From positions 50,041 through 114,040 of the forward strand of contig JACRCV010000042.1 in NCBI GenBank assembly GCA_016218825.1: 64,000 nt of DNA. Direction: 5' to 3'. This DNA is from Deltaproteobacteria bacterium. GTDB lineage: Bacteria > Myxococcota > XYA12-FULL-58-9. Below the pieces are notes generated by a model. It did no database searches and was not told the DNA's origin. It worked only from the letters and a program-made list of their open reading frames with translations. The position numbers were made by a program, and so were the translations under genes. Shown one piece after another: positions 39,889 to 48,741 of the stretch (position 1 is the first letter of the stretch; each line of letters starts with the position of its first letter).

Positions 39889-41568
39889 CTACGGAACTGC
39901 GCCCGCGAGGCACGCTTGCAGCGCGTCGGTCTTGGTCCAGCCGCACAGCCCGTCGGCTTGGCGCTCGCAGGTGGCGTTCGCGAAGCAGGCGTACCGGTCA
40001 ATGCAGGCGGAGAAGATCGGCACGTCGGCGCAGATCTCGCCCGAGCAGCCGCCGATGACGCAAGGCGCCGGCGCCTCGCACAGCCCGGCGTCGACGCACG
40101 GCCCGAAGCAGGCGCCGATCACGGTCGGCACCTTGCCGCCGTCGCACATCGGCTGGACCATGTCGCACAGCGCGTGCGAGAGGTCGCAGTCGAAGGAGTA
40201 CAGACACTCGCCGTTCCAGCACACGCCGGGGCCGAAGCCGTCGAAGCCGCAGTCGAAGTCCGACTGGCAGGGGATCGGCGCCGGCACGCAGACGCCAACG
40301 CCGCCGAGGCAGTTCGTGCTGCCGGTCGCGGGATCGGTGCAGTTCGGCAGCTCGCACTTGAAGCCGGGGCCGCACTCGCGGTCGGTGCTGCACCCTTGCT
40401 CCGCCGGCACGCAGATGCCCTGCGGCGCCACGAGGCCGCTCGACGAGGACCCTGGAGCCGCGTCACCGCTGCCGGTGCCACCGATCACGCCGCCCATCTC
40501 GCAGATCTCGCCCGGGGCGCAGTCGCCGTCGCTCCAGCAGTAGCGCGAGGCCTCGACGCAGATCCCCTGGCAGAGCGCGATGTCGGCGCACGGCATGTTC
40601 CCCATCGGCTCGCAGGTCGGCAGGCAGTTCATCTCGCACACCGTGCCGTACGGGCAGTCGCGGTCGGAGAGGCAGCCGTTCTGCGCCGCGACGCAGCTGC
40701 CGCCACCGGGGTACGGCGGGGCGAACGACGGGTCGCTGCTGGCGCCGTTCGGATCGCTGCCGGCGCTGCTACCGCCGGAGTTGACGTAGTCGTAGAGCTG
40801 GCAGACGAAGCCCTCGGGGCAGTCCTGGTCGCTCGTGCACTCGGTGGCCGTCGGCTCGCAGACGCCGCTGCACTCGACCGGCGGGCACTCGGCGTCCATC
40901 GGGCAGGCGCCGGTGCAGAACAGCTGGCAGGCCATCCCTCGCGGGCAGTCGCTGTCGCTCCGGCACTCGGTGGGCATCGGCACGCACTCGCCGACGCAGG
41001 GCGGGCAGAAGCCGTCCTCGGCGCAGGCCATCATCGGGCACATCCGCTGCTCGCAGACGAAGCCCGCGGGACACCCGGTGTCGTCGGTGCAGCCCGACTC
41101 GATGATGCACCGGCCATCGACGCAGCGGCCGGCGCCGTTGGCGCTCGAGCTCACGCAGTCGTCGTCCGACTGGCACTCCGGCTCGGTGGTCACGCACGAC
41201 GAGAAGATGATGGCGCCGTCGATGTAGGCGCAGACGACGCAGTCCGGGTCGGGGAGAGTCACCACGACGCAGCCGACCGCGGTGGTGCCGCAGCCCTGGT
41301 CTTCGGTCGTGCCGTCGGGGAGGATGCAACGCTGGCAGGTCGTGCCGGTCCGCATGTCGACGTCGACCTCGACCGTCTCGCAGCTGCCGGTGTACGGGAG
41401 CGTCTGGCACTCGCCCTGATCATTGCAGTACTGCAGGTCGCCGTTCGCCAGACGGTTGAACGTCAGAGTCTTGGTGTTCCCGAGGTTGTCGCCGGACCCC
41501 TGGCTACACGCCAAGAGCCCGACGGTACACAGCGCGCCAAACCCCATCATCGCCAATTGCTTCGACAT
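39889..41568 (-). CDS. Cys-rich lipoprotein with repeated C.SD.DCP.G..C motifs
   Basis: Lipobox ALCTVGLLACSQ; recurrent ECRSDSDCPRGMAC, ECTSDQDCPEGFVC, GCLSDRDCPYGTVC, GCSTDRECGPGFKC, PCQSDFDCGFDGFGPGVC. Confidence 0.85.
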   Translation of the reverse strand: MSKQLAMMGFGALCTVGLLACSQGSGDNLGNTKTLTFNRLANGDLQYCNDQGECQTLPYTGSCETVEVDVDMRTGTTCQRCILPDGTTEDQGCGTTAVGCVVVTLPDPDCVVCAYIDGAIIFSSCVTTEPECQSDDDCVSSSANGAGRCVDGRCIIESGCTDDTGCPAGFVCEQRMCPMMACAEDGFCPPCVGECVPMPTECRSDSDCPRGMACQLFCTGACPMDAECPPVECSGVCEPTATECTSDQDCPEGFVCQLYDYVNSGGSSAGSDPNGASSDPSFAPPYPGGGSCVAAQNGCLSDRDCPYGTVCEMNCLPTCEPMGNMPCADIALCQGICVEASRYCWSDGDCAPGEICEMGGVIGGTGSGDAAPGSSSSGLVAPQGICVPAEQGCSTDRECGPGFKCELPNCTDPATGSTNCLGGVGVCVPAPIPCQSDFDCGFDGFGPGVCWNGECLYSFDCDLSHALCDMVQPMCDGGKVPTVIGACFGPCVDAGLCEAPAPCVIGGCSGEICADVPIFSACIDRYACFANATCERQADGLCGWTKTDALQACLAGAVP

Positions 41569-41783
41569 GTTTGCTCTCCTCCGGTTGAGGTGAATCCCTC
41601 AGCGTTCGGAAGACTGCATGTGCTCGAACTGTGCCAAGCGCCGCAGGATAGAAAACCGTTACTATTCCAGGCGTTGATCGGCACGTAGGTGTCAACACCA
41701 GTAAGCGATCGGTGTAGACAATAGGCAGCACAGCGCACACATCGGTTCCCCCGCCCCTGGGCCTTCCCGCCCCCCCGAAAGGT

Positions 41784-41805
41784 GCCCCGAAAGGTGCCAG
41801 GGACT
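41784..41805. repeat. REP-like sequence GCCCCGAAAGGTGCCAGGGACT
   Basis: Second copy of the 36242-36264 sequence, intergenic; preceded by an extra CGAAAGGTGCC unit. Confidence 0.55.
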
Positions 41806-41971
41806 TCTGGCAGGAGCCATTCGGCCAATTCCTGATGTTGCTGGGCCGAGATAGATGCACCGCTGGATGCAGATGCAGCCCACTCGATCGCCCTCGCCTC
41901 GACCCCGCGCGTGCTGGCGCGCAAGTCCGAAACGTGATCTGGTCGGCGGTCTCCACCAGAAAGGACCAGTC

Positions 41972-42739
41972 ATGAAGAAGCGCATCATGTCGACCACGGT
42001 TCTGTCGTTGATCCTCACGCTCGGGGGCGCCGCGCGAGCCCAAGAGCCTGCTGCCGCCGAAGACCAGAAGCTCGGGCTCCTGTTCGCGTTCGGCGGCCTC
42101 GGCTTCAGCACGGCCGGCTTCGAGACCGGACCGACCACCGGCACCAGCATCCTCACGGCATTGACAGGCGGTGGCGCGGGCGGCGGCCTTGGAGTCAAGT
42201 ACATGGTGATGCCGAGCGTGGGAGTGCGAGGCATGCTCAGCTTCGCGACCGCCGGCGCCAAGGACCCCGCCAACCCCGACACCGGCGAGATCGGCGCCGA
42301 CGGGTCGGCGTCGGCGACGGCGTGGGGAGTGGGCGCCGCTGCCGAGTACCACGTCATGACCGGGAAGATACAACCCTATGTGGGCGGCACCCTCCGCTAC
42401 GGCGCCACCAGCACGAAGTCGAAGAACTCGGTTGTGGTCCCGTCAGGCAACGCTCTCGATCAGACAACGGTGGAGAACAACGCGGACTGCGAGACGATCG
42501 CGGGTCGAGAGTACTGCGGCGGCGCCGCCTGGGGCCTCGGCGCCTTGGTCGGCATCGAGTTCTTCCCGTGGCAGAACGTGAGCCTCGCGGCCGAATACCA
42601 AATCGGCTACGCCGCGATCGCCCGCGCCGACCAGAAGGCCACGCTTGGGAACACGACGGTGACCACCAAGCTCGGGGACGAGCACCAATTGGGGATCACG
42701 ACCCTCGGGCTCCTGACGTTGTCGTTCTACTTCATGTAG
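41972..42739 (+). CDS. Outer-membrane beta-barrel-like protein
   Basis: Signal peptide MKKRIMSTTVLSLILTLGGAARAQ; alternating Gly/aromatic strands, terminal LTLSFYFM. Confidence 0.78.
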   Translation: MKKRIMSTTVLSLILTLGGAARAQEPAAAEDQKLGLLFAFGGLGFSTAGFETGPTTGTSILTALTGGGAGGGLGVKYMVMPSVGVRGMLSFATAGAKDPANPDTGEIGADGSASATAWGVGAAAEYHVMTGKIQPYVGGTLRYGATSTKSKNSVVVPSGNALDQTTVENNADCETIAGREYCGGAAWGLGALVGIEFFPWQNVSLAAEYQIGYAAIARADQKATLGNTTVTTKLGDEHQLGITTLGLLTLSFYFM

Positions 42740-42815
42740 CCCGAAGGCGGCGCGATCCGCCTCTCGCCTGAGTGGCAAATCGCCGGAGCGGGCCGCGCGC
42801 GGCGGCGGCGCCGGG

Positions 42816-43328
42816 TCAGATGAAGATGATCTGCGCGCCCTCGGCCTTGTCGAAGAAGTCGATGGCCGTCAGCACCCCTTCGATCTGCGGCACGAGGTCG
42901 TCCTTGGTGAGCTTGAACATGTCCATCGCCATCCCGCAGGCGTAGAGCTTGGCGCCGGCGTCCGCGAGGATCTGCAACATCTCGGGGACGTCCGGGATGT
43001 CGAGCTTCTTCATGCCCCGGGCCATCATCTTCGTGGCCATGGCCTCCATCCCCGGCAGACCGCCGAGCATGGTCGGGATGTGCATCGACGGATTGCCCAC
43101 GGTCGGGACGCGCAGCGCCGCGGCGCGCTTCTTTTGAATGATCTCGAGGCCCCAGAAGGTGAAGAACATCATCACGTCGATGCCGCTCATGCGTGCGGCG
43201 TTGCCGAGGATGAGCCCGGGGTACGCCATGTCGAGCGTGCCCTTCGAGCAAATGATGGCGACCTTGCGGGTCGGCTCGGCGTCGGCGCGGGGCGCGGCAT
43301 GCAGGACAGGGGTGGCGGTGGATTGCAT
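42816..43328 (-). CDS. DsrE/DsrF/DrsH-like sulfur-trafficking family protein
   Basis: VAIICSKGTLDMAYPGLILGNAARMSGIDVMMFFTFWGLEIIQKK...AGAKLYACGMAMDMFKL. Confidence 0.88.
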   Translation of the reverse strand: MQSTATPVLHAAPRADAEPTRKVAIICSKGTLDMAYPGLILGNAARMSGIDVMMFFTFWGLEIIQKKRAAALRVPTVGNPSMHIPTMLGGLPGMEAMATKMMARGMKKLDIPDVPEMLQILADAGAKLYACGMAMDMFKLTKDDLVPQIEGVLTAIDFFDKAEGAQIIFI

Positions 43329-43346
43329 GGTGGTCTCCGCGGCTGC

Positions 43347-43661
43347 CTACAAGCAGCTCTTGGGTTTGGGGATCCCGGCGAGCTTGGCGGCGAGCTTGCC
43401 CGGGCCCTTGGGGAACAACCGGTACAAAGCCTTCATGTCGATGCCCGAGAGCTGGGCGACGCGCCGCACCCCGGGCGACACCCCCTGGCGCGCGAAGTCC
43501 TCGCGGCAGAAGGTCAACACCTGCCAGTGCTCGGGAGTGAGCGTCATACCCACCTCGCGCGCGAGGGCTTCGGCGAGAGCCGGAGTCCATTGAGCGGAGT
43601 CACACAGGAACCCATCGACGTCTCGTGTCGGCATCGGCGTGGCGACGGCTTCGCTGACCAT
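43347..43661 (-). CDS. TusE/DsrC family sulfur-relay protein
   Basis: DVDGFLCDSAQWTPALAEALAREVGM-TLTPEHWQVLTFCREDFARQGVSPGVRRVAQLSGIDMKALYRLFPKGPGKLAAKLAGIPKPKSCL; C-terminal Cys-X. Confidence 0.9.
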   Translation of the reverse strand: MVSEAVATPMPTRDVDGFLCDSAQWTPALAEALAREVGMTLTPEHWQVLTFCREDFARQGVSPGVRRVAQLSGIDMKALYRLFPKGPGKLAAKLAGIPKPKSCL

Positions 43662-43665
43662 GGTG

Positions 43666-44931
43666 CTAGCTCCCCTGGGTTTGGCTCGCGCTCGGCGAGG
43701 CGAATTCGAGGCGCTTGCCGGACATCGACAGGCGCGCGGAGACCGGAATCGGGCGACCGGGCAACAGGCCGTTCCAGTAAAGCCAGCGGAACGCCAGCTT
43801 GCCGAGGTGATTCATGCGGCTCTCGGAGAGCAGGCTGAACGGCCCGAGGCCGGCGATCGGGTAGCGGCCCGGCAGAGGATCGACGTCGTAGTTGAAGTCG
43901 ATGAGCATCGCCTTGCCGTGCCCGGTCTCGACGAAACAGTTGGCGTGACCGTCGAACTCCGGCTTCGGTGCCCGGCCGGCGATGGCTTCGAGCAGGTTGG
44001 TCTCGAGCACCTCGGCCTGGAAATGGGCCACCGAGCCGGCCTTGGAGGAGGGCAGCGCGGTCGCGTCGCCGAGCGCGAAGAGCCGTTCCTGGCCTTCCAC
44101 CTGGAGGGTCTGCTTGTGCGTCGGCAGGAAGGCGAGCTCGTTGCCGAGGCCGCTGTCCTCCACGAAGGCGGCTCCCGAATGGGTCGGGATGGAGACCAGG
44201 AGATCGTAGGCGAGCTCGCGTTGGTCGTAGGAACGCAACAGCTTGTGCTCCGCGTCGACCTCGCCGGCGGCGAACTCCCGCTCCAGGGCAATGCCTTTCT
44301 GGGCGAGCAGGTGCTGCATGTGCTTGGCGCACAACGGCCGGGTGAAGGCCGAGTCGAGCGGCGTCGCGTACACCAGCTCGACCTTGTCGCGCATGCCCCG
44401 GCGCGTGAAGAAGGCATCGGCGAGGAAGAGAAACTCGAGCGGCGCCACCGGGCACTTGATCGGCATCTCGACCACGTTCACCACCAGCCGCCCACCACCA
44501 AAGCCGGCGAGGGCCGTGCGTAGGGCTTGCGCGCCTTCGAGGCTGTAAAAGTCGTGAACGTCGCCCCGGGCCCGGCCATCATCGAGGCCCGGCGTCATGT
44601 CGAAACGCAGCCGGGCCCCGCTCGCGACCACCAGGAAGTCGTAGGTGAGGTTCTGGCCATCGTGAAGCTTCACGCTGCGGTGCAGAGGGTCGACCGCCGT
44701 CACCCCGCCCTCGATCCAGGCGACGCCCGAGCTCAGCGTGCGGCGGCGCGGCCTCAACATCGCCGCCTCGTCGTTGGCGCCAAAGGGGAGAAAGAGCAAG
44801 CCGGGCTGATAGAGGTGCAGGGCGGCCGGGTCCACGACTGTGATCATCCAGTCGGCGCCGAGCCTCCTCCGCATCCGGTTCGCCACCATCGTCCCGCCCG
44901 ACCCGGCACCCAACACCAACAGCTGCTTCAT
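43666..44931 (-). CDS. Sulfide:quinone oxidoreductase-like FAD protein
   Basis: KQLLVLGAGSGGTMVANRMRRRL, LYQPGLLFLPFG, VVASGARLRFDMTPGLDD, EMPIKCPVAPLEFLFL, LFALGDATALPSSKAGSVAHFQAEVLETNL. Confidence 0.85.
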   Translation of the reverse strand: MKQLLVLGAGSGGTMVANRMRRRLGADWMITVVDPAALHLYQPGLLFLPFGANDEAAMLRPRRRTLSSGVAWIEGGVTAVDPLHRSVKLHDGQNLTYDFLVVASGARLRFDMTPGLDDGRARGDVHDFYSLEGAQALRTALAGFGGGRLVVNVVEMPIKCPVAPLEFLFLADAFFTRRGMRDKVELVYATPLDSAFTRPLCAKHMQHLLAQKGIALEREFAAGEVDAEHKLLRSYDQRELAYDLLVSIPTHSGAAFVEDSGLGNELAFLPTHKQTLQVEGQERLFALGDATALPSSKAGSVAHFQAEVLETNLLEAIAGRAPKPEFDGHANCFVETGHGKAMLIDFNYDVDPLPGRYPIAGLGPFSLLSESRMNHLGKLAFRWLYWNGLLPGRPIPVSARLSMSGKRLEFASPSASQTQGS

Positions 44932-44971
44932 CCGCGCTCCTCGCCCTTGAAACAATGACTGCCATGTTTCT

Positions 44972-44988
44972 AAGCACAAACAATGCCA
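44972..44988 (-). promoter_or_regulatory. Candidate sigma-54 (-24/-12) promoter upstream of the SQR-like gene
   Basis: Minus strand TGGCATTGTTTGTGCTT; GG and GC have the invariant spacing; GAGGAG Shine-Dalgarno before the ATG at 44931. Confidence 0.5.
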
Positions 44989-45049
44989 AACACACTTGCC
45001 CAATAACGCTTGGCAAACAAAGACGCGCTAGGTCGGACCTGAACAATTC

Positions 45050-45070
45050 GTTGCAACATAACAGTGCAAC
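45050..45070. promoter_or_regulatory. Candidate activator-binding inverted repeat
   Basis: GTTGCA-N9-TGCAAC about 60-80 bp upstream of the candidate -24/-12 element. Confidence 0.35.
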
Positions 45071-45153
45071 GTTTCGTGTCACCGGCCAGTTACGAAGCCA
45101 TCGTGAGGACCCCGCGAACGCTCACCGTTTTCGTCACGTTCCTGAAGTCGGGT

Positions 45154-46539
45154 CTAGAGGCCGAGCTCTCTGAGTTTCCGCCACAGGGTCGTGCGGCTGA
45201 TACCGAGGGCGGATGCGGTCTTGGAGCGGCTCCAGTGGTTGTCTTCGAGCGCGCGCCGCAGCGTGTGGTATTCGTCGTCCGGTTCGCCGGGGCGCTGGTG
45301 CTGTGGGGGTCGGTCCTTCCGGGGGTCGGTCGCGGCGGCGGGTGGCGGGGTCGTCCTGACCTCGACCGGGAGATCTTCCGGCAGCACCGTCTGTCCTTTG
45401 CAGACGGCCAAGGCGTACTCGAGGGAGTTCTCGAGCTCGCGGACGTTGCCGGGCCAGGCGTAGCTCAAGATGCAGCGCAAGGCATCGGGCGAAAAGCGGA
45501 GCTCACGCCCGGCGCGGGCCGCCACCCGCCCGAGGAGCCGCCGCGCCAAGGGCTCGATGTCCTCGCGGCGGGCGCGCAAGGCCGGCAGCTCGATCGGCAC
45601 CACGCGCAGGCGGTAGTACAGATCCTCACGAAAAGCGCCGGCGTCGATCGCCCGGCGCAGATCGCGGTTGGTCGCCGCGATGATGCGGGCGTCGGTGCGT
45701 CGCTCCGCGGTCTCGCCGACGCGCTCGAACGCCCGCTCCTGTAGCACGCGCAGCAGCTTGACCTGCAGCACGACCGGGACATCACCGACCTCATCGAGAA
45801 AGAGGGTACCGCCCGCGGCCGCCTCGAAGCGGCCGACGCGATCGCGCACCGCGCCGCTGAACGCCCCGCGCACGTGACCGAACAGCTCACTCTCCAAGAG
45901 CTCCCCCGGCAGCGCCGCGCAGTTGACCGCGACGAACGGGCCGTTGCGGCGCGGGGATTGGTCGTGGATGGCGCGGGCCACGACGCCCTTGCCGGTGCCG
46001 CTCTCGCCGACCAGGAGGACAGTGGCCTCGCTGTGCTGCAGATTCTCGACCAGGCGCACGACCTGCGCCATCGCCGCGGAGCGGGCGACGAGATCCCCGA
46101 GCGCCGGCAATGGGGCGTCGCCGATGGTTTCGGCGGGTCGCATCACCACCAGGTACTTGGCCCCTGGGTCGCAGGCGCCGTGGCTGTCGCGCTGCAGGGG
46201 TGCGGCGCTCACCGCGACCAGGCGCGCGCGATCGCCGCCGAGATTCAACATGCCGCGCCAACCCTCGCGACGCTCGCCCTGCTCGAGGGCGCGACGGAGA
46301 TCGGCCTGCGGCGCAAACAGCTCGTCACCGAGCAGCTCCGCGGCGGGGCGGCCGAGCAGGCGAGCCGCCGCCCCGGGGCCGAGCAGGCCGTCCAACTGTG
46401 GCGAGGCGTGGCGGATGCAGAAGTTGAAGTCGAGCGCCACGCACAGGCGCCCGAGGGACGCGAACGCCATGGTGACGGCGGCGAAGCTCGCCCGGATCGT
46501 GGCGTCGGTCGGCGGCACCGGCGGCTGCGCGTCGCTCAT
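45154..46539 (-). CDS. Sigma-54-dependent transcriptional activator (PAS-like, AAA+, Fis-type HTH)
   Basis: [85 protein letters not shown]. Confidence 0.93.
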   Translation of the reverse strand: MSDAQPPVPPTDATIRASFAAVTMAFASLGRLCVALDFNFCIRHASPQLDGLLGPGAAARLLGRPAAELLGDELFAPQADLRRALEQGERREGWRGMLNLGGDRARLVAVSAAPLQRDSHGACDPGAKYLVVMRPAETIGDAPLPALGDLVARSAAMAQVVRLVENLQHSEATVLLVGESGTGKGVVARAIHDQSPRRNGPFVAVNCAALPGELLESELFGHVRGAFSGAVRDRVGRFEAAAGGTLFLDEVGDVPVVLQVKLLRVLQERAFERVGETAERRTDARIIAATNRDLRRAIDAGAFREDLYYRLRVVPIELPALRARREDIEPLARRLLGRVAARAGRELRFSPDALRCILSYAWPGNVRELENSLEYALAVCKGQTVLPEDLPVEVRTTPPPAAATDPRKDRPPQHQRPGEPDDEYHTLRRALEDNHWSRSKTASALGISRTTLWRKLRELGL

Positions 46540-46563
46540 CGAGTCCCGGGCTCCCGGAGGCGG

Positions 46564-48486
46564 TCAGGGGACGCAGGCGGAGACGTTGAAGCTGCAGTTG
46601 GTGTTGCAGGTCAGGTCGCCGCTCGCGTAGCCGAGGATCCGGCAGGTCGCGCCTCTCATGGCCGAGCCGTCGCACTGCTCGTTCCCCTGAGCGCGCCCGT
46701 TGCCGCAGCGGGTCGGCGGGTTGGTGCACGACGACAGGTCGTAGCCGCCACAGGTGGGCAAGCACGAGATCGCCGAAGTGGCGTCGTTGTAGCCGAAGAA
46801 TAGGCAGTTGACGGCGAGCCCCAGGTCGGTGCCGTCGCAGATCTCGAGGGCATCGATCTGGTCGTTGCCGCAGACCGGCGCCGCCGAGCAGCCGGTGAAA
46901 TCATAGCCGTCGCAGGTGGGGCTGCAGGCGAGCGTGCCGGTGCCGGCGTTCAGAGACTGGCAGCTCTGGCCGCGCAGGTCGGCGCCGTCACAGATCTCCG
47001 GCCAATCGGCGCGGTTGTTGCCGCAGATCGGCGTGAGGTTGCAGCCGCTCACGTCGAAGATGCAGGCGGTGTTGCAGCCGAGGGTGCCGCCGGTGAAGCC
47101 CAGGTCGGTGCAGGTAGTGCCGCGCAGGTCGGTGCCGTCACACATCTCGTCGCCTTCGGCCACGTTGTTGGGGCAGACCGGACCGGTCCCGGTGCAGGTC
47201 GAGGAATCGATGCGGCAGGCGGTGCACGTCAAGGTGCCGCCGGTGAAGCCTTCGCTCTGGCAGGTCGCGGCGCCGAAGTCCGCGCCCTCGCACCCCTCGG
47301 AGAGGTCCCGGACCCCGTCGCCGCAGGTCGCGGTGGAGCCGAAACAGAGCAGGGTGTTGAACGTGCAACCCTGGGTGCACAACAGCGTGCCGCCCTGGAA
47401 GGTCAGATCCCGACACCGGGTCCCGGCGAGATCGGAGCCGTCGCACTGCTCCACGGCTTGGTTGACCGCGCCGTCGCCACAAGACGGCGTCGTGCAGCCG
47501 CTGGTGTCGAAGGTGCAGCTCGCGGTGCAGGCGAGGGTGCCGGCGCCGTGGCCGAGGTCGACACAGGTGGCGTTGCCGAAATCGGTGCCGTCGCAGTCCT
47601 CGCCGGGCTCTTTGGTGCCGTTCTGACAGGCGGGCAGCGTGCAGCCGCGGGGGTCGTAGCTGCACGAGTTGTCGCAGGCGAGGGTGCCGCCGGTGTAGCC
47701 CAGATCCTGACAGCCGCGGCCGCCGAGGTCGGCGGCGTCGCACTCCTCCAGGCCGTTCTTGACGGTGTCACCGCAGACCGCCGGGGTGCCGACACAAGCG
47801 GTGGTGTCGAACCGGCAGTCCGGCTGGCAGGCCAGGGTGCCCGAGGTGTAGCCGAGCTCGACACAGCCCAAGCCGTTGGTGTCGGCCGCGTCGCACTGCT
47901 CCAACCCCTGCGCGCTGCCGTCGCCGCAGAAGGGCGCGGTGCCGGAGCAGCCGCCGGTCACCAGCCGGCAGGTGGCGTCACAAACGAGGACGCCGCCGTT
48001 GAAGCCGAGCGCGGCGCAGTCGAGCTGCCGCAGGTCGATGCCGTCGCACTCTTCCAAGCCCACGGCATTGGCATCGCCGCACACCGAGCCGCTGCCGGTG
48101 CAGGCGCTGGTGTCGAAGGTGCAGCCCACGCCGCAGCTCAGGGTGCCGCCGTCGAAGCCCAACGTCCGGCAGGTCGCGGCGTTGAGATCGGCGGCGTCGC
48201 ACTGCTCCGGGCCTTCGGCGCTACCGTTGCCGCACGCCGGACCGACGCCGGTGCAGGCGCTGGTGTCGAACAGGCAGTCGCTCGAGCAGCCCAGGGTCCC
48301 GCCCTCGTAGCCGACCGAGGTGCAGCTCCGACCGGCGACGTCGGTGCCGTCGCACTGCTCGACGTCGCGGCGGACGTCGTTGCCACACTCCGGGGGCGGC
48401 TCGGTGTTGACGCTGGTCGCGGTGACCCCACGGTCGCACGCGAGAGCCGTCAAGGCCCAGGCCAACATCATCGCGCGTCGAAACAT
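46564..48486 (-). CDS. Cys-rich repeat lipoprotein (about 12 repeats)
   Basis: Repeated CGNG.AEG.EQCDG.DL.G.TC..LGF.GGTL.C...C.FDTS.C; signal with ALTALACDR. Confidence 0.85.
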   Translation of the reverse strand: MFRRAMMLAWALTALACDRGVTATSVNTEPPPECGNDVRRDVEQCDGTDVAGRSCTSVGYEGGTLGCSSDCLFDTSACTGVGPACGNGSAEGPEQCDAADLNAATCRTLGFDGGTLSCGVGCTFDTSACTGSGSVCGDANAVGLEECDGIDLRQLDCAALGFNGGVLVCDATCRLVTGGCSGTAPFCGDGSAQGLEQCDAADTNGLGCVELGYTSGTLACQPDCRFDTTACVGTPAVCGDTVKNGLEECDAADLGGRGCQDLGYTGGTLACDNSCSYDPRGCTLPACQNGTKEPGEDCDGTDFGNATCVDLGHGAGTLACTASCTFDTSGCTTPSCGDGAVNQAVEQCDGSDLAGTRCRDLTFQGGTLLCTQGCTFNTLLCFGSTATCGDGVRDLSEGCEGADFGAATCQSEGFTGGTLTCTACRIDSSTCTGTGPVCPNNVAEGDEMCDGTDLRGTTCTDLGFTGGTLGCNTACIFDVSGCNLTPICGNNRADWPEICDGADLRGQSCQSLNAGTGTLACSPTCDGYDFTGCSAAPVCGNDQIDALEICDGTDLGLAVNCLFFGYNDATSAISCLPTCGGYDLSSCTNPPTRCGNGRAQGNEQCDGSAMRGATCRILGYASGDLTCNTNCSFNVSACVP

Positions 48487-48596
48487 CGGGTGCCTCCTCG
48501 TTCTTGAACGGCGCGGCCACCCTAACACCGGCGCCCCGACACTTCCAAGCCGACACCGCACCGCGCGGCTCGCGATGCCGCCCGGCGGACGCTCTG

Positions 48597-48708
48597 GGAG
48601 GCACCGAGCATCTGGCTCTGCCAGTGCGAGGTGCGGGGGTTCGGGGGGACGCAGAGCCGGCGCGCCGCGCCCCGAGAGAGCCTCGGGTATCGAGCCGGCG
48701 GGCGGTGC
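48597..48708 (+). repeat. Dispersed structured repeat, copy A (3' arm truncated)
   Basis: GGAGGCACCGAGCATCTGGCTCTGCCAGTGCGAGGTGCGGGGGTTCGGGGGGACGCAGAGCCGGCGCGCCGCGCCCCGAGAGAGCCTCGGGTATCGAGCCGGCGGGCGGTGCC. Confidence 0.9.
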
Positions 48709-48741
48709 CGAGAGAAGGTGCCCCGGAATCTCTACGGGGTT

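Noticed and set aside
48597-48708. Integron attC-like recombination site interpretation of the structured repeats
   Set aside because: No GTTRRRY/RYYYAAC core sites and no integrase in the window.
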